A stretch of 64,000 nt of DNA from Elysia chlorotica (GCA_003991915.1 RQTK01000090.1:549989-613988), one strand, 5' to 3'. Positions 23,700 through 36,352 are shown, counted from the stretch's first letter. The notes: generated by a model from the letters alone, not told the origin. Numbers and translations: made by a program.

Positions 23700-23950
23700 C
23701 ATGGAGTGCTGTGCTGTTCCTGGGGTAGAACATCGGCTTCCGACGCAAAAGGTCAGAGTTCGAGCCCTGGCGATTGCGTTCCCTACTGGTTGGGTCGGTG
23801 TCAGTATGTGACCGGCTGAGACAGGAGTCATGGTATCCTCGTCCTGTCTCATGTGTGGCAGCACATAAAATTGTCAGACGTTAGTCTTGGGGCCCGTCCA
23901 CAATATAGCCTGTATAGTTCTGCTGTTGGACATTAAACCAACTCAACAAC
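23700..23950 (+). mobile_element. tRNA-derived SINE (most complete copy)
   Basis: Head with A-box-like CTGGGGTAGAACAT and B-box-like GGTCAGAGTTCGAGCCC, body with GGCTGAGACAGGAGTCATGG and GGCAGCACATAAAATTGTCA, tail ACATTAAACCAACTCAACAA. Other copies in this window match it on either strand. It cannot be a functional tRNA: no acceptor stem closes around the boxes. Confidence 0.8.
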
Positions 23951-26900
23951 TTTGCTTGATGTATTCTGATTCTAAAGAGGAGATTAAGTCCCACGTCTTG
24001 TTTAAAGACTCTTTCATTTTGTTTCCTTGTTGTCCATGAGACTTTCTCACTATGTATAAACAACTGGGATACTTATGCCTACTCTTTTTTTAATTATTAC
24101 ATGCACATGACTTATTTTTTGTACAGAATTAGGCTTGCCTAATATGTGGATTTTATAATAGAAACGTCAGTAAAGATCGAAATAAGACACTCAATTGAAA
24201 GAATCTAAAAAACAAGCTGGCTTAAGAAGTCTATTTATAGTTTCTTATTCTTGTTTGTATAGCCAAATGAAACACTTCACGAAGTAAATTGGATAAATAA
24301 AAAGTTCCACAAGTTCAATAAAAGAAAAAAAAAGCTTTTATTTTTTAGTATAAGTTTTGAAAATCAAATTGTTAATTATTCATGTACACTTAATGTTAAA
24401 AGTCCCTCAGTGGGAAAAATATACAATGTTCCAGCTATTCTAACAGAACTAAGAGTAACAATTATGGCATCAATAGATACAAATTTGCCTTTACTTTTAC
24501 TCTCTCATTCTCTTACTAGGCAGAAGCCGAAAACATTCACACAAACAGATATAAATGCAAGAAAATAAGTTCTCTAAAACCAACAGCAAACCTCCATAAA
24601 ATGAAAAAAAAATATATGTATATAATATTAAAGTGAGTATAGTTGTCACTCTCAAGAACTCACATTAATACAAGCGTGATGTGGTGATCACTTAATGCCA
24701 TTTATCCAGTAATGCATATGGAACTCCCCATTTAGATGAATTGTGTGAACAGTAAATGAAAGACCAAAATAATTTCAACAAACAAAAAAAGTTCTTAACA
24801 TTGAGTTTCAATTTGACAGAAAGTTCTGCAATAAAGCTACCCATAATTCAAGCTCTTTCCGCCTGTCTTTTACAATCTGCCGTCTTATGTAAAACAAAAC
24901 AAAAAACCCAACATATATGCCTTCTTCAGAAGCATTAGTTATCATTTAACTAAAAAAAAAAAATGTTGTATATTATTACTTTGTAAAAAGAGAGATCCAA
25001 GCATTAAGAATTATAATAAAAACATGACCTTTTTTTCTCCTTGTAACAAACATATAGCTTTATTGCAGTTCAATTCCAAAAATAGTAACTTCAGATGAAA
25101 ATTATTAAAACAATATTCATACATTTAAGATTTCATTTTTTGCGTTGTAATGTAAGAGACCTTCAGAGTATGCCGTTTGTTCATTTGCCGTAGTTTCTTC
25201 AGATCAAAAGAATTTGTGTATTGTGATGCATGATTGTTTACCTCCCTCCATATTTACACCATATTTACAAGTTCCAACAACAATACTGAAAGATTAGTAG
25301 TTGAGCACAAGTGACTTGGAAAACAAAGTTTGAAAACAAGAGTATTTTACAACAAAATATATAGGTTTGCAGTCCTCAAGATAATTATTTAACTAAACAC
25401 ATAAAATATTGTGATATTGTGTAGGTTGTTTATTTTCTCGCAAACTAATAAAGTCTAAAGTCCATTCTTCAATTGCAAATTGGGAGGTGACATTAAAAAA
25501 GGTTCTTTTTACACTTTTGCACTTTTCAGAAAAATGCAACGTATGACTAGGCCAGTTAATCTATCTCTACAGTTATTATTTTGACAACTTTACTATACAA
25601 ATGAAAAAAAAACATGCTGTATTCTCTAAGTTCATTAAAACTACAGTTAGAACCTTTTAAATATCACCCCACAAAATGCCGAAAAATAGAAATCTGATTA
25701 ATACAATAATTATACATATAAAGAAAGGTATAGCTTAAACAAATTAATGATTTTCAGAAATGAAAATCTCTGACTAGAATCTGTTGAGCTATACCTAGTT
25801 CTATCTCTGCACAGATTTGTTTCTATGAGTGAAATGTCATCTTTCTTTAACTTTCATCCATTAAAGGTAAAATAATTCTACACCATTAGAATCTTCTCTT
25901 TAATTTTCTTTAACACTCCTCTCCTCTTTTTTGGTCTAACAGTGCCATTCTAATTTCCCCCCAAAATACTGCAACATTGAAGTGAGAATGAGACAAATTT
26001 CAAATCAAATCATAAGAAATGAGAACAACAGTGTCATAAAGATTTAAAATGTGACGTTCACAACACCCTTGCTCACGGCTAAATCAAATTTGAAATATGG
26101 TTTGAATCTGACCCAAATTTTGTTTGTTGCTTAACCTCCATTCTAGCACTATAAAAGCTATATAAAAAAATTAGGAGAAATTAATTTTTTTACCAATCGT
26201 GGCTTTCAAACTGGGGACCGCCCAATCAGGAGATCAATGCTTTACCTCTTGAGCCAGTTTGCCTCTTTGATCCCACAATCAGATAACGAAAGTCAGAATT
26301 CAACTACAACGAAGTTGTGCTCTATTTTTATATCAAATTTGGGATGGAGAAATAATTTAGGTCTATTGCACTGCAAAGTCACATTCAGATCACTAATATT
26401 TGAGCTTAAATGTATCCACCTACTGAAGTTGCTCAACGCAATGCAATGCAATGACTTTTTTCTTTACTATTTGTTGTTTTAGGCGACAAGAGGTACTCTT
26501 ATGACCATGATACTAATAATGCACACCATACCAGTTATTTTTAAATCAAATTTGGGATGTTGAAATAATTTAGGTCTATTGCACTGCAAAGTTTACTAAA
26601 TAACTCACAATGCTAGCAAACATAGCATCTTTACTACACAAAGCATGTGGAATATGGAAGAATAACATTTGTTCTGATACTGATGCAGCCAGTTCAAACC
26701 ATTTATACTTCTCTGATATTTACCCTCTCCCATAAAATAATTTAAAGTGATCTTGGTATGGCTTCAAATTATGACTTTCTTATACATCAAAGGAAAAAAA
26801 AACTTACTTTCTAAAGTAAGGCAACAAGTAATTATCATTAAACATGCAAGATACATCAGCAGTAAGACAAGGTATTATCATAAATACATGACAACGCCGT

Positions 26901-27282
26901 GGTAAGTCCAAAAACGCTTTAATAACATTTATTTAACCATAGAGATGCTGGTTGCTTGGAAAAGGCAACATAGATAGATCAATATTATGAAACACCAATA
27001 TCTTTCTTACAGTCTCTATGTCTAAAAATGTGTCTTATCACTAAAACGTTTAATACGTAAACATGGGAAATATGATTCCACCAAGAGTTATGAAACTTTG
27101 CTGGAAGTCATAACCTCTACTTTAGGTGTTAGTCAGCTCACCAGGAAATCATCTCCCACAGACATTTAAGTAGTGTTAAAACTCTGTGTCTCATTCACGT
27201 CTTTGAAAGAGAATGCAGACAAACAAACAAACAAACAAAAAGTTTTTTTTCTTTTTTCTGTTGTTTAGCCTCCAAAATCAGT
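23951..27282. other. AT-rich non-coding stretch, possible minus-strand 3' UTR
   Basis: No coding frame is convincing. TTTTATTTTTT near 24335 is a poly(A) signal on the minus strand. If the candidate exon at 27686-27854 is real, part of this region could be its long 3' UTR. A ~50 bp direct repeat (ATCAAATTTGGGATG) occurs at about 26330 and 26545. Confidence 0.4.
26186..26280 (-). mobile_element. SINE head relic
   Basis: On the minus strand this reads as a worn tRNA-like head (GGCTCAAGAGGTAAAGCAT then CCCCAGTTTGAAAGCC). No tail is attached. Confidence 0.55.
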
Positions 27283-27505
27283 ACCATATAGGCCTTTGAC
27301 AATTTTACGCGCTGCCACACGCGAGACAGGGCATGGAGACCTGGACTCCTGTCTTGGCCGATCAGATTAAATTGAAACCAACTCAACCAGTAGGGGACGG
27401 CATCGGACAAATACATTTTTGCCTGATTGTGGTTTTTAAATCGCAGACCTTCCTATCTGGAGACCAAGGTTCTACGACCACTTAAGCCAGTTCACTCCCT
27501 AAAGT
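27283..27505 (-). mobile_element. tRNA-derived SINE relic
   Basis: Reverse-complement match to the 23700 SINE: the minus strand gives CCCCTACTGGTTGAGTTGG, AAGACAGGAGTCCAGGTC and GGCAGCGCGTAAAATTGTCA, with a diverged tRNA-like head at 27430-27505. Confidence 0.7.
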
Positions 27506-27685
27506 ACAAACTGACACTATGGTATGTCTGCTTGTTAAACATGACTCATGTCTTCCAACAAAAAAGTGAAACAACTTTTTGTGAAATCAATTCCCCGTGA
27601 ACAAACAATGCAGAAATAACACAGGAACAATTGTGGTGAGGGGGGGGGGGGTCACTTCTGAGGGTTGCACTTCTCCCCTTGAGAG

Positions 27686-27854
27686 TTAGAGTGGCACATC
27701 GACCGACTCTCTGAATCTGTGTCGCCCCCTGCGACTGAAACAGAGGCAACCGCAGCGACTGTCATACTCTTGCACTACCAGGGTTCTCTGCCTGCGACTG
27801 TGAGAGCCATTGTTCTGGTGATGGCGCTCAAACTGCTCTTTTTCTTTGAGGTAC
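27686..27854 (-). CDS. Candidate terminal coding exon, unknown protein
   Basis: Minus-strand frame of 56 codons ending in a stop at 27686. It is preceded by a convincing acceptor (T-rich tract, then CCCAACCCAG) at 27855-27856. The product begins YLKEKEQFERHHQNNG and contains VVQEYDSRCGCLCF and the C-terminus RESVDVPL. It is charged and basic, with a Cys-rich CGCLC that could be palmitoylated, and a tail that fits a class II PDZ ligand. Third codon positions are GC-rich against AT-rich surroundings, as in the other exons here. I do not recognise the family and found no upstream exon in the window. It could still be a chance frame. Confidence 0.35.
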
Positions 27855-28019
27855 CTGGGTTGGGAAAAATATTGGAGAAAAAAAATCAAATATGTCAGTA
27901 AATAAAAAAAAAATCACTTTTAATTTTCTTGCTCTTGATTTCTTTATACATTTTTTAAGGGCAATAATAGTTATTAGGCAAAAGATTTTGACATATTGTC
28001 TTAGGAGAAACAAAGATGA

Positions 28020-29755
28020 CGAAAGCTAATATCTAAGTGAATTACATTATGAACATTTAAAAAATCACTTTTGACAAAAATGTAAATGCTTAAAATCACA
28101 ACTTTACATACGTCTTTCACATTTTATCTTTCTTTTAACTTGCTAAGTATTTATATTCAAATCTAGCCTAGTAAGGGATTTATAAATGTAGCCGAGTCAT
28201 TTGGTTCTTTTTCAGCCACAGCGTTTTTCTGCACTGCTGACAAATGACGGCCCAGGCGTTAGATTAAAATTGACCCTGTGAATTTTGTGCGTTAAGTAAC
28301 TGATCAGCAGACTGTGTTATCTTGTCCAAAATAAGGTGAACCCTGGGTCAGCGTTCTTTCGATAGTTCTTAATCTTTGTTTTCACATTTATCGGGATAAT
28401 ATAATAAATAGTAAACTATAATGCCTCACTAAGTGTTAACCTGTTTGTAATGTTATATCGCGATGAAATCTTCCCTAGATAATATTAATTTACTCTGTTT
28501 ATCAAGATCTATTTTGAAGTAAATATAAACGATTTATATCAATCCCTGTTATCTTTTTAGAGAGTCGAAAGCTTATGTAATTCACAAATTTGTTAAGTGA
28601 TTATATCTGAGACCTCTTGAAATTTCAAATCTTGCTGTTGGTAAAACAAACCAACAATCAAACAAACAATGAAATTAAAAAAAAAAAAACAAAGACAAAA
28701 AAATTATTTGGGTTGTTGTTGTTTTTTTCGTATACGAGTGCCTTGAAAGTCTCAATTCCTGCTGTCAACTTTTTAGACATTCGAAAGCTTACGTAATCTA
28801 CACCTTATTTTTCAAGTGATATTTTCTGAGACCTCTTGAAATTTACTTGCTCTTGGTAAAACAAACCAACCAACCAACAAACAAATGAAAATAAACAAAA
28901 AACAAAACAAAAACACTTGGTAATGTAGTCCTTTTGTTTTTATATTTTGTGCTGTTTTTTTTTTCCTTTTTGTTTGTTGTTGTTGTTTTTTTTGTTTGTT
29001 TTTTTGTTGTTTTTTTTTTCTTTTCTTTTTAGGGTGGGGTATGGATGTTGCTTTATTAGAATCTCATTTTCCCATTTCAAAAATTTTACTTGGACTTAAA
29101 GTTAAAACCGTACTTCCTCTAAAAAAAAACAACAACAAAAACCCCAAAAGAGTTAATGTAATGGATATAAAGCTCGGATTGTTTTTCAGTCTTCCGCTTG
29201 TTAAATGAATATTATCAACATAATCGCATAAATAATGCCAAATTTACGTAAATTGTGCTAAGATGATGATGTCACATTTTATTTTTTGTTTTTGCTTAGC
29301 TCTGTTTTGATTGTGAAATTCAAAATGATCACGTTTGACTGTGAGGAGGGGGGGGGGGGGTGTCATGAGAAGAGCGGTGGCAAGATAGCGAGATTTCCCG
29401 TTACGAAACTGTTCATACCAAGAGGGGTTATCAGAGAGACAGAAGGAAAGAGAGAGGGAGATAGCGAGAGAGGCAAAGGGAGAGAGAGAGAGGTGGGGAT
29501 TGGAGAGATTTCTTATATTGTGGCTAAACCGAGGCTATCTGGTATCCTCGGGCTAAACCTTAAGGCCCATTTTGATAACATTGGTGCAGGGTTACATAAA
29601 ACATGAAGCACGTTTGCAAGACACGTGAGACGAACAGTTCTTATCTCCCGTTTTGTAATTTCTTTAGACGGCAAAATTTGGGTTTCAACACTGACTCAAC
29701 TAAAACAAAGTTATGTCACTTGTACATTGCCAAAGTTGGCGAGAATCTGGGTGCA
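28020..29755. other. Intergenic, AT-rich with a direct duplication
   Basis: Two ~135 bp direct repeats at about 28545-28685 and 28755-28890 share CGAAAGCTTA, GAGACCTCTTGAAATTT and TGGTAAAACAAACCAAC. Homopolymer and TTTG/TTG runs fill 28940-29030. A G-run lies at about 29347 and AG-rich DNA at 29420-29500. No gene seen. Confidence 0.5.
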
Positions 29756-29762
29756 GGTTGTG

Positions 29763-29770
29763 TATAAATA
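29763..29770 (+). promoter_or_regulatory. TATA box of the SOUL gene
   Basis: TATAAATA sits about 88 nt before the donor of the non-coding first exon. That would place transcription start near 29795, at GCATTCT, which resembles an initiator. Confidence 0.6.
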
Positions 29771-29794
29771 TGAAGATCTGTGCGTCCTAAACAA

Positions 29795-29850
29795 GCATTC
29801 TACACACGCAGACACACTTGACGCTTGAGAATCTCCTCCCGACTTGAAAG
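29795..29850 (+). other. SOUL gene non-coding exon 1
   Basis: Proposed 5' UTR exon from the predicted start to a strong donor, GAAAG|GTAAGT at 29850/29851. The next acceptor is TTTTGCAG ending at 30447. The 597-nt intron contains a SINE head and a long CTT tract. Confidence 0.5.
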
Positions 29851-29924
29851 GTAAGTTATAGTGTAGATATTCACGTTCACCGTTAGGAGCTCGAGATAAT
29901 ACGTGTAGATCAACTGGTACTATT

Positions 29925-29990
29925 GGTAGTGCTCTAGCCTGGCGAGTGAAAGGCTCGAGATTTGAATCGCAACTGGCTAATCTGTCTTCA
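29925..29990 (+). mobile_element. SINE head relic in SOUL intron
   Basis: tRNA-like head with GGTAGTGCTCTAGCC and CGAGATTTGAATCGC. The body is missing. Confidence 0.5.
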
Positions 29991-30170
29991 TAATTATAGG
30001 AAACCGAAGACATATTACATAATTATATAATGGAAAAATAAGAAACACTCACATAAGTGCACATAGCTGGATTACGATTGATTGTGTTTGTTATTTTTCT
30101 CTTGTTATCCATGCTGTCGCTGCTGCTTATGCCATTGTTTCCGCTATTCTTCATCTTTTTACCGTGTTTT

Positions 30171-30352
30171 CTTCTTCTTCTTCTTCTTCTTCTTCTTCTT
30201 CTTCTTCTTCTTCTTCTTCTTCTTCTTCTTCTTCTTCTTCTTCTTCTTCTTCTTCTTCTTCTTCTTCTTCTTCTTCTTCTTCTTCTTCTTCTTCTTCTTC
30301 TTCTTCTTCTTCTTCTTCTTCTTCTTCTTCTTCTTCTTCTTCTTCTTCTTCC
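30171..30352. repeat. (CTT)n microsatellite, about 60 units
   Basis: Roughly 180 bp of pure CTT/TTC in the first intron of the SOUL gene. Poly-Leu, poly-Ser, poly-Phe and poly-Glu frames here are artefacts. Confidence 0.97.
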
Positions 30353-30498
30353 TCTTCTCCGCCTCCTCCTCCTCGTTCCCCTTCTCCTTCTCCCATTTTT
30401 TAATCGTTTGAATGGAAAATTAAAAGGTTATTTGAAATATTTTGCAGATAATCTCAGACAACACCGGTATCGTACAGGAAACCACAAGAGAAACAATC

Positions 30499-30708
30499 AT
30501 GTTCTCCAAAGTTGTCATGGTCCTTGGTTCCTGGCTGGTTGCTAGCATCGCAGCAGCTACATTACCGTCAACATCAACATCCCACGACATCTGCCATGGT
30601 TTACAGTGTCCCAAATTCGTTGTGCTCAACAAAACAGCTGTGAGTTGATAGGCATACCGATTCTTGTGATAAGATGGAGCACGTTAGCGAACGAGAAAGT
30701 GACAGCCC

Positions 30709-30768
<60 letters not shown>

Positions 30769-32470
30769 TGGAGAAAAAGGAAGAAACAATAGTCAGCTAA
30801 TTAGAGAAGGTGTGTTGAATTTATTTATTAAAGGTCTAAGAGAAAAGGAAAGTAAGAAAGAGATCGAATGGAAAAGAGAATAAACAATAATATTAAAAAA
30901 TAAACAATAATAAAAATAACATTGTTTTTCCTCGTTTCATGTAACCTGTCATGATTGTATTTTATCCGAGAAGTTTTGAAGCCAAGATAGCTGTGTTATG
31001 TTGGGATCATAGCTCTTCAGCTTTATCAATGCGTTTCTATTCAATTTAAGACAATCTCTTTATGTGCGGTTCTCTCCAACAGAATCTTTAAGGCTTTAAC
31101 ACCATTACATCATTCAGATGCGCAAAATCTAACTGTGTTGAACAAAAAAATTCAGCTTTCTATATTCCGCTTCGTCTCAATTCACATTCGATCATTTAAA
31201 ATTCTATTCCTCATCTTTCCCTCAGGATTGGGAGCTTCGTCACTATGAAGCAACCAAATGGGCCTCAGCCAACGTAACTGCTATGTTTAAAGATGAAGTT
31301 GGCAACCAGTTGTTCCAATATCTGTTCCAATACATCAGCAAAGATAATGCCGCCCGTAAGTAAATTCACCATGATTATTTCAAAGACGTGTAATTTTAGT
31401 TTATAAGCTGTATCTCAAAGGTGATTAGTACGAAAGTATCAAACTTACAAGAACCAGTTTGATTCTCAGCCATTGATTCCCCCTCCCCTTTTCCACCAGG
31501 CTATGAAAAATATATGGAGATCAATTTGGAAAGTTTTACATAGCCATGAGTTGATAATGGTGTAGGTACCGTAACTCCAATTGCATAGTAAAACCTCATT
31601 TGTTTACATTCAAGATGATCTTTTTTGGTTACAGTAGCGGCTTTGTGAACTAATTCTATAGTTAAGTTTTCTTTTAAATTATACAACAACACAATGTGTG
31701 TGTAAGTACGGTCTTCCAATAAATTATTATATACTATGTATTCTTTTATATGTCCATCGAAACAGATACAAAAATCGACATGACAGCCCCGGTGGTGACA
31801 AAAATCATCCACGGCCAAGGCCCCAACTGTGAGAGTGAGATCATCATGCACTTCATGCTGCCTTTCGCCTACTGGGACAGTCCCATCCAGCCTACCAACC
31901 CTGCGGTGACCATTCAGGAAATTCCCGCTATGGATGTCTACGTCAGGTGAGTTTTGGGAGAAGTATCCCAACACAAGGAAGAGTCAGATAATGGCATGTT
32001 TTCAGCGTTGGCTGTTGGCTATATAGAAAAAATTCATTTTTGTTTCATTTTTCCTGTGATGTGGGCCCTGGAAGAAGCCAAACGAAAAAATAACTTTGAG
32101 ATCACCTATCTGTAAGAATGGACTCAGCTTTGTTTACATAATCGATGAATAAAGAAAAAGAATCCTTTATCGCATATTTTATTTAAAATATACTCTTCAA
32201 TAATGTCCTTGGTGAATCTTAATGCAAGCCATCTAACTCTTACGGTTAAAATATTCTAAAAACATAATTATAATATTCTATTTCATCCGTTACAGATCTT
32301 TCGGAGGCTTCGCCAAAGACTCAGACTATTTGGACAACCTTGCCAAGCTCTCTGGAGACCTGGTGGTTGCCGGTTTCCCCATTGAGGATGCTTACTTTTT
32401 CACTGCAGGCTACGACGGGCCGTACACATTCCTTAACAGGCACAACGAGGTGTGGATCAAGAAAAACTGA
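30499..32470 (+). CDS. Secreted SOUL/HEBP-family heme-binding protein
   Basis: Four coding exons: 30499-30639, 31226-31355, 31766-31946 and 32296-32470, all with GT-AG introns and matching phases, giving 208 residues. Residues 1-20 (MFSKVVMVLGSWLVASIAAA) are a signal peptide, so the protein is probably secreted or luminal. The SOUL domain fills about residues 45-205: WELRHYEATKW, then the family hallmark TKIDMTAPVVTKI, then PNCESEIIMHFMLPFAYW, MDVYVRSFGGFAK and, near the C-terminus, FTAGYDGPYTFLNRHNEVW. Family members bind heme or related tetrapyrroles; vertebrate HEBP1/2 are cytosolic, while signal-peptide forms occur in invertebrates and plants. Start choice: first ATG after the exon 2 acceptor, in frame with the signal peptide. 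A Cys pair (CHGLQC) just after the signal could form a disulfide. Ligand is inferred from family only. Confidence 0.9.
30711..30766. repeat. (GA)n microsatellite in SOUL intron
   Basis: Pure GA repeat 72 nt after the first coding exon's donor. Confidence 0.95.
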
Positions 32471-32878
32471 ACTGGGTTTACAAGAAAAATGGAGAAAAAA
32501 CTCTCATGTTCTTTTTTTTTCTTGTTTACTTCATCTCTATAAAAGTTATAGAATAAGGGGGGAAAGCTAATTGAAATGTTGACTGTGATATTGGAGAAAC
32601 TGCTGTAAGAATTATTATGCATTGTGTGAGACAGAATTGTGATGCATGTGCATGATTTGGATAAAAAGTTTTGCTAAGTATTAGTACGACAAACACTAGA
32701 AAAAATGTGAAGATGCTGAGCCCATGAAAATTAAGAGAGAAAGCATGAAGTGTTGAGAGCGCAAGAGAGAAAAGAATATGATAATAGTTGTTTACTATGT
32801 ATCAATATCATTCATTTAAGACATGTTGCTCAACGAGACAAAGACTGTTTTTTACATGACAGAACCTAATGTTTTGTA

Positions 32879-32884
32879 AATAAA
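32879..32884 (+). terminator. Poly(A) signal of the SOUL gene
   Basis: AATAAA about 410 nt after the stop, followed within 25 nt by a T-rich segment (CTTCTGTCTTCGTGT). This gives a 3' UTR of about 430 nt. Confidence 0.65.
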
Positions 32885-33565
32885 TATTTGTAAACTTAAC
32901 CTTCTGTCTTCGTGTATTTTTTAATGTTATTTATCGCCTTTGATTTGAGGGAAGCGTTCTTTTTGTTTGTTTGTTTGTTTGTTGTTGTAGTTTTTCTTTT
33001 ATTTTTAGAAATGTTATTACATCAATTAATTTTGCAACACAGGCATATAACGTTTCAAGGAATTGTTTAGACTGGCTTAATAATGGGTGGTTATTGTTTT
33101 TTTTTTTGACAGGTCAAGGTATTTATGTGAGAAAATAGAAAAATACATAATCGTGTTGAGTCTCTGTGACTGCTTTCCACTGTTCAGTGTTCAAGAAATA
33201 GAGAAGTCGTATAGAAAAAAAATAATCCTATCTCTTCCCAGTTTGATTTCGAATAAAAAAATATTTTTATTTCAGTCCGTTTTGATCCAGTAAAACAATA
33301 TTATCTCTGCTAACTTGATTACCTTCCAAAAAGGTAAAAGACACCCAAAAAACTGCATGCTCCAAAAATAACATTCAGAGAGAAACAAATATGTATGACT
33401 TCATAAAGTCTTGGCTTCCTTTAACAAGAAGTGAAATTTATTCATGCAACGCCAACCAAGGCATTGTTTGAAGACAACGTCGAAATAGTTATGGCCTTCT
33501 GTTGAACCACAACAGAACTTAATAATAATAAAAAAAAAGTATCGGTCATTGAGAGGTCTTAAACA

Positions 33566-33672
33566 CTCTAGGGGACGGTTGCTTTCTGCGCACTATGCAG
33601 GAGGTCCGTGGTTCGGACCCTGCTCTAGTTGCCGCCTGGTTCCTTACCGTTTGGGTCGGTTTCAGTAAAATG
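33566..33672 (+). mobile_element. SINE head, separated from its tail (copy A)
   Basis: tRNA-like head with GGAGGTCCGTGGTTCGGACC and the body start GTTTGGGTCGGTTTCAGTA. The rest of the SINE resumes about 850 bp later at 34522-34655 (TGGTAGCACGTAAAATTGTC), so another sequence was inserted into it. Confidence 0.65.
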
Positions 33673-34085
33673 TGATTATATTATAATTGTACTCCTTTTT
33701 CAGAGAATGTATTAGTTTGAGCGTACATTCATTTTATGAAAGTAACAATTTGCCTACAGCAGAAAAGTAATGAAATCTACAAGATTCTAAAAACTCTAAA
33801 ATGTTAATGAAACTAGCTCGTAAAAAGAGAACCAGAATGTATAAGGAAAACAATTAGTAACCTACAACGACTTACGCTTAAGTCAGTCCAAATCAAAATT
33901 ATATTGTTCTTTACTTGCGTTTCTTTTTGCACGGCAAAGTTGACCTCTGTTTTAACATCACATACGTTGATTACGGCTCTTTTACTGTCAACATGTAGGA
34001 GTTTGCAACTCTAAAAACAAACAAGTGATCTCACAGATCTATGGCTCTTAGCTTCTTTGTTTCTTTGCTTGTTTGTTGTGTGTTT

Positions 34086-34086
<1 letters not shown>

Positions 34087-34150
<64 letters not shown>

Positions 34151-34153
34151 GCT
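34087..34153. repeat. (GTT)n microsatellite, copy A
   Basis: About 22 GTT units; counterpart of 36352-36411. Confidence 0.95.
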
Positions 34154-34521
34154 GCTGTTTTTAGACTAAAAATATTAAATGGGACAACTATTTTGTCCAG
34201 GAGACGCCCATATTTTTTCACTCATGGAATGTTATGCTCTGCTCAATATCGATAACATCTCAAAACACTAGAGCATAATATTTGTTACAGCTCCCGGCAA
34301 AAACTTTTAAAATAAACCTCTAGACAACAAGTTAGCCTTTTCACGTTCAATATGTTTTAGGTATTCAAGGACAAAACCTTTTCCTACCTTTGGATCACTT
34401 AGCATCAACTTGTGTTTAATGGGACTACCGGTTATTTGGTTTGTTAAATGCTTTCTGATTAAACCTATAGCCTATAATATACGACGACGAGGGCACCATG
34501 TCATAAAGGTCATTATAGAAC

Positions 34522-34655
34522 CTCCTGTTAAGACAAGAGTACTGGTATCCTGCATTGTTTCTTTGTGGTAGCACGTAAAATTGTCAGACATTAGTCACGA
34601 AGCCCGTTGACAATATGGTCTTGCTGCTGAAGTTGGACGTTAGGAAACAATTAAA
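34522..34655 (+). mobile_element. SINE tail (copy A)
   Basis: AAGACAAGAGTACTGGTATC, TGGTAGCACGTAAAATTGTC and a decayed end near GACGTTAGGAAAC. It continues the head at 33566-33672. Confidence 0.6.
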
Positions 34656-34816
34656 CGTCATCTAGTCAATCCAGAGCACTATTGGCTGAACATCGGGCGC
34701 ACGTTGCCTTGTGAAGAGTAGGCGAAGTTTAAAATGGCTACAGCTTTAGTTCGTATATCGAGGGATTAATGTAGAACTGCGAGCGAAAGAAAAAAAAGTT
34801 GTTGAGATTTTTAGAG

Positions 34817-34974
<158 letters not shown>

Positions 34975-36351
34975 CATTGTATAGATAGGTCGGCCTAGAT
35001 AGACAAAATGTAGGTATGTAAAGAGAGGGAGAGGGAAGGGTGGGGGCGTGGAGAGACAGAGAGTGAGAGACGAGAGACAGGCAGACAGAGGCGGGGACAC
35101 AGAGGGGCGCGGGTGTACTCTAACGGGTTAGAGTTTTCACTACTTTGTCCTATAGTTTTAATACAAATGTTGCTTACAACTAGAAATCTAGTGTTGAAAG
35201 AAAGACACGTGAAGTTGTCGATGTATAGAAAAGGGAGTAGAGTGGGAAAAGAGAAGAAAAGTACGTTGTTGCAATAAATTAAGTGCATGAAGCTGTTGTT
35301 GTTTTTTTCTGGAACGGTGAACGAAATTTTATTCCATCTTTTTAATTCTACCTGTAAACCGGAAAGGGATGAACGAGCTCAGTTTCATAAAAACTACGAT
35401 CAATAATAATGGCTGCTTAGAGAGAGGATGCGAAAAGACAACTGTTCAGTGTTCAAGAAATAGAGAAGTCGTATAGAAAAAAAATAATCCTATCTCTTCC
35501 CAGTTTGATTTCGAATAAAAAAATATTTTTATTTCAATCCGTTTTAATCCGGTGAAACAATGTTATCTAGGCCAACTTGATTATCTTCCAAAAAAAGAAA
35601 AGACACAAAAAAAACTGCATGCTCCAAAAAATAACATTCAGAAAGAAACAAATATGTATGACTTCATAAAGTCTTCCTGTCTGAGTAAAACACTATGCGA
35701 AAACTTTTGGCTCCCTTTTACAAGAACTGAAATTTATTCATGCAACGCCAACCAAGACATTGTCTGAAGACAACATCGAAATAGTTCTGACCTACTGTTG
35801 AACCACAACAGAACTTCAAAAAAAAGCATTGGTGATGTAGAGGTCTTACACACTCTCTAGGAGAAGGTTGCTTCTGCGCACTATGCAGGAGGTCCGTGGT
35901 TCGGACCCCGCTCTAGTTGCCGCCTGGTTCCTTACTGTTTGGGTCAATTTCAGTAAAATGTGATTATATTATGAAAGTAACAATTTGCCTACAGCAGAAA
36001 AGTAATGAAATCTACAAGATTCTAAAAACTCTAAAAATGTTAATGAAACTAGCCCGTAAAAAGAGAACCAGAATGTATAAGGAAAACATTAGTAACCTAC
36101 AACGACATACGCTTAAGTCAGTCCAAATCAAAATTATATTGTTCTTTACTTGCGTTTCTTTTTGCACGGCAAAGTGGACATCTGTTTCAACATCACACAC
36201 GTTGGTTGCGGCTCTTTTACTGTCAACATGTAGGGGTTTGCAACTCTAAAAACAAACAAACAGGTGATCTCACAGATCTATGGCTCTTAGCTTCTTTGTT
36301 TCTTTGCTTGTTTGTTTATTAGTTTATTGTTGTGTGTGCGTGTGTGTTTTG

Positions 36352-36352
36352 G

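Noticed and set aside
23700-23770. Possible tRNA gene
   Set aside because: A- and B-box-like sequences are present but the stems do not pair, and the body and tail match other SINE copies in the window.
30057-30545. 162-codon Leu-rich and related Ser-, Phe- and Glu-rich frames
   Set aside because: All are translations of the CTT microsatellite in different frames.
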